Shown: piece after piece, positions 7,112 through 11,996 of the stretch
Layout of the letters: each line of letters begins with the position of its first letter
Position numbering within the stretch: position 1 is the stretch's first letter
Assembly (NCBI GenBank): GCA_934747335.1
Contig: CAKVGS010000046.1
Coordinates: 1 to 11,996 of the forward strand
Direction: 5' to 3'
DNA from: an uncultured Candidatus Melainabacteria bacterium
Lineage (GTDB): Bacteria; Cyanobacteriota; Vampirovibrionia; Gastranaerophilales; Gastranaerophilaceae
Length of the DNA stretch: 11,996 bases
Notes under the pieces: model-generated
The model's input: only the letters and a program-made list of their open reading frames with translations
The model's database searches: none
What the model was told of the DNA's origin: nothing
Translations under genes and position numbers: made by a program

Positions 7112-8917
7112 ATGGGATTTGGAATTTCAAACACTTGGAATACACCTAATTGGGGCATGTGGAATATGCCTGCATTCGGGAGTTTTAATAATACATTTGA
7201 TTTTTCGAACAATAATATTTGGTCTACATCAAGCAGTTCAAGTTCGTCTTCTACAACATCAACAGAAAACGAAACCTACGAACAATACAAAAAACGCATG
7301 GAAAAAGAAGCTGAAGAAGCGAAAGTAAATGCAGCTAATGAAGAATTAAACGTTATAAAAGAAGATAAAATAAAAGAATTAAAACTTGATACTCAAAAAA
7401 AAGCAATTGAAGAAACAAAAGCGCAAGTTGAAAAAAGTAAAAAATCCGACGGTTCTTCTTCCACTAGAACTCCTCATAAAAAACAAGGATTTTGGGGGAA
7501 AGTCGGACGTTGGATTTCTAATGCGGGAACTGCAATAGCTAATGTCGGAAAACAATTCATCGGTATCGATAAAGATGGCAAATGGAATTGGAAAAAATGT
7601 CTTAAAAATGTAGCCATAACTGCAGCTGCAGTAGGCGCTTGTTTCATTCCGGTTGTAGGTCCTGCTATCGGATATGGTTTAGCTGCAACAGGTGTTGCGA
7701 TGGGTGGAATTGGAGTTGCTAAAGGTATTTCTAACTTAAAGAAAGCAAAAGCCAATGATGATGAAGCAATCGATAACGCTCAACAAGAAATAATGACGGG
7801 AGCTTTTGTCGGTTTAACATCAGCATTTGGTTTAAGAGGCATAGGTAAAGGAGTATCAACAGCAAATGCATCAACTGCTGCAACTCGAAGCGGAGTATTA
7901 GGTAAAGCCGTACAAAATACTTCTCAATTCGGACGCGATATTACAATAAATGCTTTACGTGCAACAAGAGAAGCTATGAAAGACGACAGAGCACTAATTA
8001 TAGCACAAAACGGCGGAAAAGTTACAAGTTTCTTTAAAGCTTGGGGCAAGAAAATAAGCGGAGCACCAAAAGGGAACAATGATTTTGAAAGTGCCTATAA
8101 AGAAAAATACGATAATTTAAAAACAGATTTAGAAACAAGAATGAATGAAATTAATTCTAAACTGGCAACAGAAAACAATGCTTCTAAGCGAGTATTGTTG
8201 CAAGAAGAAAAAAGCATGTTAGAAATTAATTTAAAAGAATTAAATTCATTAGGCAAAACTGTCAAAACAAAAGCTGATTTTGACAAGCTTGTAAAAGACA
8301 ATGCTTCACATTTTAACAAAGAGTATGCTGAAACTTTAGATAATACCGCATTTAAGACTAGTATTTCGACTAAACGTTTAGAACTTTTCAATAAATCTGT
8401 TAAAAAATTCCAAAACAGTTACTCTAAAAAACTGGAAGAACTTGTAAAAGCTAAAAATAAAGAAATGTACTTAAAAGCAAGCAACCCGGACAAGTATGCA
8501 TCAGAATTAAAAACGTTTGTTCCAAACAGAGATATAAGCAAAGGCTGGCTAAAACCATCTACTTGGAGAAAAAATGAATATCAATTAGCAATCGGCAAAC
8601 AGGGAGGTAAGGGATACATAAAAACAACGCTTACTCATCCCGCTTCTACCGCACCAAAAGCATTTGCGATATTTGATCCGATTTATTCAACACCTTTTGG
8701 TTATGGTGAAGATATCTCAAGCGAGCAATATGACGCTACAATGGAAAGCCTTACTGCACAGACAACAGCTATTGATAATGTAGAGAAGAAAATTAAAGAT
8801 TGCAAAACAGTTGCTGAAGCGGAAGCATTAGGAAAAGAATACGAAAAATTAATGCAACAAGGAACTGAAACACTAACACCTTCTCCTGAAAAACTGGAAG
8901 AAAATCAAGTCGCGTAA
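7112..8917 (+). CDS. Unrecognised protein, Trp/Asn-rich start, glycine-rich hydrophobic hairpin
   Basis: I do not recognise this 601-residue protein. The start at 7112 follows AAAAGGA at a 7-nt gap. An earlier in-frame ATG at 7010 would translate the hairpin repeat and is rejected. Residues 1-36 are rich in Trp, Asn, Phe and Gly (Trp9, Trp14, Trp17) with no signal peptide. A serine/threonine tract follows (38-51), then a highly charged coiled coil (54-112). A hydrophobic, small-residue segment spans 166-206 and includes CFIPVVGPAIGYGLAATG, with glycine-zipper spacing. It could form a membrane hairpin. A second hydrophobic patch lies near 228-240. The rest is Lys/Glu-rich helix with coiled-coil character (about 320-440), then a mixed tail. 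Membrane-inserting or secreted proteins can look like this, but no function is assigned. Its neighbours are housekeeping genes and give no clue. Confidence 0.8.
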   Translation: MGFGISNTWNTPNWGMWNMPAFGSFNNTFDFSNNNIWSTSSSSSSSSTTSTENETYEQYKKRMEKEAEEAKVNAANEELNVIKEDKIKELKLDTQKKAIEETKAQVEKSKKSDGSSSTRTPHKKQGFWGKVGRWISNAGTAIANVGKQFIGIDKDGKWNWKKCLKNVAITAAAVGACFIPVVGPAIGYGLAATGVAMGGIGVAKGISNLKKAKANDDEAIDNAQQEIMTGAFVGLTSAFGLRGIGKGVSTANASTAATRSGVLGKAVQNTSQFGRDITINALRATREAMKDDRALIIAQNGGKVTSFFKAWGKKISGAPKGNNDFESAYKEKYDNLKTDLETRMNEINSKLATENNASKRVLLQEEKSMLEINLKELNSLGKTVKTKADFDKLVKDNASHFNKEYAETLDNTAFKTSISTKRLELFNKSVKKFQNSYSKKLEELVKAKNKEMYLKASNPDKYASELKTFVPNRDISKGWLKPSTWRKNEYQLAIGKQGGKGYIKTTLTHPASTAPKAFAIFDPIYSTPFGYGEDISSEQYDATMESLTAQTTAIDNVEKKIKDCKTVAEAEALGKEYEKLMQQGTETLTPSPEKLEENQVA

Positions 8918-8943
8918 AATGATAAAAAATATACAAGAAATGA

Positions 8944-8972
8944 TTGAAAACAATATTTATTTAAACTAAAAT
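8944..8972 (+). promoter_or_regulatory. Promoter of the exported beta-rich protein gene (leaderless)
   Basis: TTGAAA (8944-8949) and TAAAAT (8967-8972) have the ideal 17-bp spacing. Six nucleotides, ATCAGT, separate the -10 from the ATG at 8979, so the transcript should start at the start codon. No Shine-Dalgarno sequence is present. Confidence 0.65.
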
Positions 8973-8978
8973 ATCAGT

Positions 8979-9692
8979 ATGTTCAAACGAGTTTTTCTTA
9001 CAGTTTTAATAGTTTTAAGTCTTACGCCGGCATTTGCAGAAGAAGCGCAAGTTAAAGAAACTTACAAACTTAACGGTCAAGTTGAGTATGACGACAACCC
9101 TGTTGAAACTATTTATTTGGACGAAAACATCGATAAACCGCAGGTGAATATTCCGCAGCGTTCGTTAACTCTTCCTGTTAGAGTTTTGAACATTACAACG
9201 AACACCAACACGCCCAGGAGTGCCCTTGCAAGGGCGACAGTAACAAGAAATAATTTGAAAGATATTCTTCCTCTATCAGGAACGTTGTCTGATCAATTAG
9301 GAAAAGGTATTAGCTATGGAACGATTTGGGGAGAAGAAATATCGTTTTCTCAAATTGAGTCTACAACCGGCGATTTTTTGAGATATGATTCTCCCAAATT
9401 ATTTTCTTTGGACACTCGTTTCAGACAATCATCTTCACAAGACGTAGGTTCTCAATACGGAACGGTTCGTATAACTCCAGAATGGCACATTACAGACAAA
9501 TTGACACTGAAAGACTCATTCACAAACTATGTTAACGCACCGAAGAATAAGAACGAGCTGACTTTAGTTTACACGCCTGCATTGAAAAAATATGCAGAGT
9601 CTTTGAAATTTGAACTTGGAGTTGCACAGTCTTATTATACGAACGGCAGACAAAGTTCTGCGATAAATTTTTCTACCGGATTTAAGTTGTAA
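8979..9692 (+). CDS. Exported beta-rich protein, probable outer-membrane protein
   Basis: This 237-residue protein has a clear Sec signal peptide: positive MFKR, hydrophobic VFLTVLIVLSL, and a cleavage site after AFA (residue 20). The mature part begins with a polar linker. From about residue 95 it shows alternating short strands typical of beta-barrel or beta-sheet envelope proteins, for example YGTVRITPEWHITDKLTLKD and LTLVYTP. It ends SAINFSTGFKL, resembling a terminal barrel strand. At under 240 residues any barrel would be small. A GC-rich 14-bp palindrome (9222-9235) encodes SALARA at 81-86 and looks like an inserted repeat. The downstream FtsB-like gene starts 29 nt later. No specific family is recognised, and the outer-membrane location is inferred. 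Confidence 0.8.
   Translation: MFKRVFLTVLIVLSLTPAFAEEAQVKETYKLNGQVEYDDNPVETIYLDENIDKPQVNIPQRSLTLPVRVLNITTNTNTPRSALARATVTRNNLKDILPLSGTLSDQLGKGISYGTIWGEEISFSQIESTTGDFLRYDSPKLFSLDTRFRQSSSQDVGSQYGTVRITPEWHITDKLTLKDSFTNYVNAPKNKNELTLVYTPALKKYAESLKFELGVAQSYYTNGRQSSAINFSTGFKL
9222..9235. repeat. Perfect 14-bp palindrome inside a coding region
   Basis: GCCCTTGCAAGGGC is its own reverse complement and stands out as GC-rich within AT-rich coding sequence. It stays in frame within the exported protein gene. Repeats of this look usually lie between genes, so an in-frame insertion of a dispersed palindrome is a plausible reading. Confidence 0.6.
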
Positions 9693-9715
9693 TTAGTTTA
9701 AAATTTTTATATAAT
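9687..9715 (+). promoter_or_regulatory. Promoter of the FtsB-like gene (leaderless)
   Basis: TTGTAA (9687-9692) overlaps the last two codons of the previous gene. TATAAT (9710-9715) is a perfect -10 at 17-bp spacing. TAATTT, 6 nt long, then leads to the ATG at 9722. There is no Shine-Dalgarno sequence, so a leaderless mRNA is predicted. Confidence 0.7.
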
Positions 9716-9721
9716 TAATTT

Positions 9722-10153
9722 ATGATACGATACAAGCAAGCACAGAGAAGACCTAAAAGGGTTGTAAATAAAGAACATCAAAATGTTCCGCATGTTGAAA
9801 AAAAGTTTAAGCAAAATTCAACAGCAACAGGATTTTACTACTCTTTTTTAACTGTCGTTTTGCTTCTTTGTCTTGTGCAAATCACAATTAGCGCAGTATT
9901 GAATATTTCTAAAATAATTTCTTACAAAGCTAAAATTATACAAATAACCAAAACAAGAGATGATGCAAAAGCTTTAAATGAGCAATTAAACGACAGCATC
10001 AAGAATTTTTCTAATGTTGCCGGTTTAGAAGCAATTGCCCGAAACAACCTTAAAATGTCAGGCGAAGATGAAGTTTTGGTTATTATTAACACTCCAAAAG
10101 AAGAAGAAAAAGAAGAGAAACCGAAATTAATCGGACATAAAAAACATGATTAA
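9722..10153 (+). CDS. FtsB/DivIC-like septum formation initiator protein
   Basis: This 143-residue bitopic membrane protein is likely part of the FtsQ-FtsL-FtsB divisome subcomplex. That subcomplex links the Z-ring to septal peptidoglycan synthesis. A basic cytoplasmic tail (1-35) precedes one transmembrane helix (about 38-60, FYYSFLTVVLLLCLVQITIS). An extracytoplasmic coiled coil (62-96) comes next. GLEAIARNNLKMSGEDEVLVI (101-121) is the family's signature after the coil, where an IAR-N-L motif precedes a short strand. An acidic, Lys/Glu-rich tail closes the protein. Length and domain order fit the septum formation initiator family. The next gene overlaps its end by 8 nt, which implies translational coupling. 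Whether FtsB or FtsL is the better name is not settled by sequence. Confidence 0.87.
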   Translation: MIRYKQAQRRPKRVVNKEHQNVPHVEKKFKQNSTATGFYYSFLTVVLLLCLVQITISAVLNISKIISYKAKIIQITKTRDDAKALNEQLNDSIKNFSNVAGLEAIARNNLKMSGEDEVLVIINTPKEEEKEEKPKLIGHKKHD

Positions 10154-11177
10154 AGATTTATTGCAAGAAGCTTTTGCGCTTAAAGAAAGCGGACACTACA
10201 AGCATGCCATAGAAGTTTTTTATAAAGCGTTGGAACTTGATAATTCAAGCTCTGAACTTTTGCTTGAAATTGCAGATTTGTACGACAGAATCGGGAATGA
10301 AGAAAAAGCTCTAAGTTATATTGAACAAATTTTAGACAAAGACCCAACTCACATTGATGCGTTAAAATTTCTTAAACGAGTTTTTGAAAGAAAAGAAGCT
10401 TGGCAGGAAGCTGAACAAACCGCAAAGAATATTTACTGTATTTCGCACAATTCTGCGGATTTAGCTGAAATTTTCAAACTATTAATCAATCAAAATAAAT
10501 TTGATGAAATTTTCGAATTTAAATTTGATACTGAGGATAAATACGTTTGTTTGGAACTTGCTCGGGCATATTACTACAAAAAAGATTTTCAAAAAGCTTT
10601 AAAAATTTTGACAAAAATACAACCGCAAATGGCTGATAATCAAGATTTTCTGCTACTTTTGGGGCAATGTTATTATTACTCCAATCAAAAAGAGCGCTGC
10701 ATAGAAATTATCAGTCAATTTAATGCAAAAAATGCCGAACAAATGAACTTTTTAGGATTGGTTGAAACTTATCTTGAAAATTATAAAGAAGCTGTTTCGT
10801 ATTTCAATAATGCGATTAAACAAAATCGTTCAAATTCTGAATATTATTACAATTTAGCAAATGTATATTTTAAGCAGGGCGAGCTTGCTTTAGCTAAAAG
10901 AAATTATAATTTAGCAATTTCAATATGTCCTGAAAATCAAAATTATCATTTTGCTCTGGCAAATTTGTATTATTCCGAAAAACACTATAAAAAGGCGCTA
11001 GAAGAGTTGGAAGGTGATTTTTTCGAAGCAAGATTTCTAAAAGCCGTAATCCTATATGAAACAGGTTATTTGGCACTTGCAAGAAAAGAATTGAGCGAAT
11101 TAGCGTTAGAATATCCAAACAGACAAATGGTTAATGAGTACATGACAAGGATTAACAGCGAATTGGGGCTTAACTAA
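10146..11177 (+). CDS. TPR-repeat protein
   Basis: This 343-residue protein is built almost entirely of tetratricopeptide repeats, helical pairs that scaffold protein-protein contacts. Clear TPR units include HYKHAIEVFYKALELD (18-33), the EKALSYIEQILDKDP unit, DFQKALKILTKI, NYKEAVSYFNNAIKQN, ELALAKRNYNLAISICPEN and HYKKALEEL. About eight repeats fit. There is no signal peptide or membrane segment, so it is probably cytoplasmic. Its ATG lies inside the end of the FtsB-like gene (ATGATTAA overlap), it lacks its own Shine-Dalgarno sequence, and it is probably coupled to that gene. A role with the division or envelope machinery is inferred from position only. Its 3' end overlaps that of mrnC on the other strand by 8 bp. 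Confidence 0.88.
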   Translation: MIKDLLQEAFALKESGHYKHAIEVFYKALELDNSSSELLLEIADLYDRIGNEEKALSYIEQILDKDPTHIDALKFLKRVFERKEAWQEAEQTAKNIYCISHNSADLAEIFKLLINQNKFDEIFEFKFDTEDKYVCLELARAYYYKKDFQKALKILTKIQPQMADNQDFLLLLGQCYYYSNQKERCIEIISQFNAKNAEQMNFLGLVETYLENYKEAVSYFNNAIKQNRSNSEYYYNLANVYFKQGELALAKRNYNLAISICPENQNYHFALANLYYSEKHYKKALEELEGDFFEARFLKAVILYETGYLALARKELSELALEYPNRQMVNEYMTRINSELGLN

Positions 11178-11541
11178 AAAACTCTGTATCTTTTATTTTT
11201 GCCAAAATTTCATCAAGCCTTGGTTTGTCATGCAAATACCAAAACCCAATAAGCACTTCAAACGCAGTAGCTGGTCTATATTCGTGCTGAATTGAACGTC
11301 TAGCCACCGGTATCGGCAAATTTCGTCCGCGCCTTGCAAGCTCATGCTCTTCTTCTGTTAAATTTGGTAAAATAAATTCAAGCATGTCTTTTTGGAAAGA
11401 TGCTTTTACACGGTCCGTTGTAATTTTATGTAAAAGCTTTGAATTAGATGTTTGTAGGATTGTATAATCTCTGACAAAGACCTCCCAAACAGCATCGCCG
11501 ATATGTGCGTAATTTCTAAGTGGCATGATTTCTTTTTGCAT
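11170..11541 (-). CDS. mrnC: Mini-ribonuclease III
   Basis: Mini-RNase III is a compact, dimeric RNase III catalytic domain without the double-stranded RNA-binding domain. It trims the ends of 23S rRNA precursor in Gram-positive bacteria and cyanobacteria. At 123 residues it has the family's length. YAHIGDAVWEVFVR (11-24) carries the catalytic acidic residues, Asp16 and Glu20. ARRGRN (69-74) and EYRPATAFEVLIGFWYL (87-103, with Glu95) complete the fold and metal site. The ATG at 11541 has no Shine-Dalgarno sequence but sits 6 nt after an extended -10 box, so a leaderless mRNA is likely. Met6 (11526) is an alternative start. It converges on the TPR gene with overlapping stop regions. Confidence 0.93.
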   Translation of the reverse strand: MQKEIMPLRNYAHIGDAVWEVFVRDYTILQTSNSKLLHKITTDRVKASFQKDMLEFILPNLTEEEHELARRGRNLPIPVARRSIQHEYRPATAFEVLIGFWYLHDKPRLDEILAKIKDTEFFS

Positions 11542-11547
11542 AGTTAT

Positions 11548-11556
11548 ATATTAGCA
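11548..11556 (-). promoter_or_regulatory. Extended -10 promoter of mrnC (leaderless)
   Basis: On the minus strand TGCTAATAT is an extended -10 (TGn plus TAATAT). It is followed by ATAACT, 6 nt, and then the ATG. The -35 region is only a weak TTTAAT. Spacing and layout match the era promoter. Confidence 0.55.
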
Positions 11557-11662
11557 CAATTCTATTTTTTATTAAAAGTAGCGTTTTTGGTGAAAAATTA
11601 AGGGCAAAAATCTTTGAATATACTTTAAACATACCAATTTTCAAAAAATAACAAAAAAGCTC

Positions 11663-11690
11663 TTTACAAAAAAAATTTATTTGTTATTAT
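11663..11690 (+). promoter_or_regulatory. Promoter of the tRNA-Asn transcript
   Basis: TTTACA (11663-11668) and TATTAT (11685-11690) are separated by 16 bp. Initiation near 11697 would place about 77 nt of leader ahead of the mature tRNA. The A/T-rich spacer and lack of any ORF support an RNA promoter. Confidence 0.6.
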
Positions 11691-11696
11691 AGTTAA

Positions 11697-11748
11697 GTGA
11701 GGTTACTTCAAACGAGCCGAGGGGAACTGAAGCGGGAATGGAGCTCAC
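11697..11748 (+). other. Possibly structured leader upstream of tRNA-Asn
   Basis: This 52-nt stretch is GC-rich amid AT-rich flanks. GTGAG (11697-11701) can close with CTCAC (11744-11748). Inside, CTTCA (11706-11710) can pair with TGAAG (11728-11732). A rival pairing uses GAGC (11714-11717) with GCTC (11743-11746). It may be only the 5' trailer removed by RNase P, or a small RNA co-transcribed with the tRNA. No known RNA family is recognised. Confidence 0.35.
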
Positions 11749-11773
11749 AAACAATTGAATAAAACTGAAATAA

Positions 11774-11845
11774 TCCTCAGTAGCTCAATGGCGGAGCAAC
11801 CGGCTGTTAACCGGTAGGTTGTTGGTTCGAGTCCAACCTGGGGAG
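11774..11845 (+). tRNA. tRNA-Asn (anticodon GTT)
   Basis: A full cloverleaf can be drawn. The acceptor stem is TCCTCAG (11774-11780) with CTGGGGA (11838-11844), including one T-G wobble, plus discriminator G. The D-stem is GCTC/GAGC. The anticodon stem is ACCGG/CCGGT with loop CTGTTAA and anticodon GTT at 11806-11808. The T-arm is GTTGG-TTCGAGT-CCAAC (11821-11837). CCA is not encoded and must be added after transcription. Six T residues right after the gene (11846-11851) may end transcription. Confidence 0.97.
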
Positions 11846-11996
11846 TTTTTTATTGCTTAGGTTATTTTTAATCAACAATTTGAATACTGGATTTGGCTCT
11901 TGTGAAGAAACAGGACAATACAGAAAAGGGGAACTAGCCTCAAAGTCCCAGAACATAAAAGAATTCAAGAGTATTTTAGGGTTGCAGAAAAGTCCG
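11846..11996. other. Region after tRNA-Asn, nothing assignable
   Basis: After a T-run this stretch is richer in G and C than the intergenic DNA before it. One plus-strand frame stays open to the window edge but lacks a recognisable start, ribosome binding site or motif. No integrase or repeat of the tRNA 3' end is visible, so an integrated element cannot be claimed. Confidence 0.4.

Noticed and set aside
7474..7755. Long antisense frame opposite the glycine-rich hydrophobic segment.
   Set aside because: It is proline/alanine-rich because it is the complement of the Gly/Ala coding region. It has no start signals of its own.
11713..11733. GAGCCGAGGGGAACTGAAGC resembles a short piece near the 5' end of 23S rRNA that includes GGGGAACTGAA.
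   Set aside because: The match is a single 16-of-20 stretch without neighbouring 23S helices, so chance or simple purine-rich composition explains it.
11970..11996. GCAGAAAAGTCCG at the window edge, resembling the conserved RNase P RNA segment GAGGAAAGTCCG.
   Set aside because: Only about ten bases agree, with mismatches in an almost invariant stretch, and no preceding P1-P3 helices can be drawn. The window ends before it can be tested.
11849..11996. Open plus-strand frame reading NLNTGFGSCEETGQYRKGEL and on to the window edge.
   Set aside because: No ATG or GTG start with a ribosome binding site, no recognisable motif, and too short to separate from chance.
11774..11996. tRNA-Asn as an attachment site for an integrated element.
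   Set aside because: No integrase and no second copy of the tRNA 3' end is present in the window.

Overview
The window reads as low-GC DNA from a gut-type, non-photosynthetic cyanobacterial relative (Gastranaerophilales, also called Melainabacteria or Vampirovibrionia). This is inferred, not proven. It rests on a protein that begins MGMAASQ and follows a layout I recall from that group, on a GH13 enzyme of a recalled type, on the pairing of Era and Mini-RNase III with a signal-peptide, beta-rich envelope protein, and on a high density of GC-rich hairpin repeats in AT-rich DNA.

Layout. Bases 1-555 hold no gene. They carry a terminator and a GC-rich hairpin repeat split by a 252-bp MITE-like element, which has terminal inverted repeats and a flanking direct repeat. 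Bases 556-1329 (-) encode a family 2 glycosyltransferase. Bases 1330-1767 hold its promoter, a second, uninterrupted copy of the hairpin repeat in inverse orientation, another hairpin, and the promoter of the next gene. Bases 1768-3264 (+) encode the MGMAASQ protein of unknown function. Bases 3265-3536 lie between convergent genes and are filled by a composite inverted repeat sharing 52 identical bases with the MITE. Bases 3537-5801 (-) encode a GH13 alpha-glucan enzyme with all catalytic residues. Bases 5948-6847 (-) encode Era GTPase. Bases 7112-8917 (+) encode a large unrecognised protein with a Trp/Asn-rich start and a glycine-rich hydrophobic hairpin. Bases 8979-9692 (+) encode a small exported beta-rich protein, 9722-10153 (+) an FtsB/DivIC-like division protein, and 10146-11177 (+) a TPR protein. 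Bases 11170-11541 (-) encode Mini-RNase III. A tRNA-Asn lies at 11774-11845, behind its own promoter and a possibly structured leader.

How the genes relate. Era (30S assembly) and Mini-RNase III (23S maturation) both serve ribosome biogenesis. The exported protein, division protein and TPR protein form an envelope and division cluster, the last two overlapping by 8 nt. The glycosyltransferase and GH13 enzyme concern surface and storage glycans.

Two features stand out. Four genes (era, the exported protein, the FtsB-like gene and mrnC) have a TAnnnT -10 box exactly 6 nt before the ATG and no Shine-Dalgarno sequence, as expected for leaderless mRNAs. The four larger or lineage-type genes instead have purine-rich Shine-Dalgarno sequences. 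Second, the MITE insertion can be read base by base, because an empty-site paralogue lies about 1 kb away.
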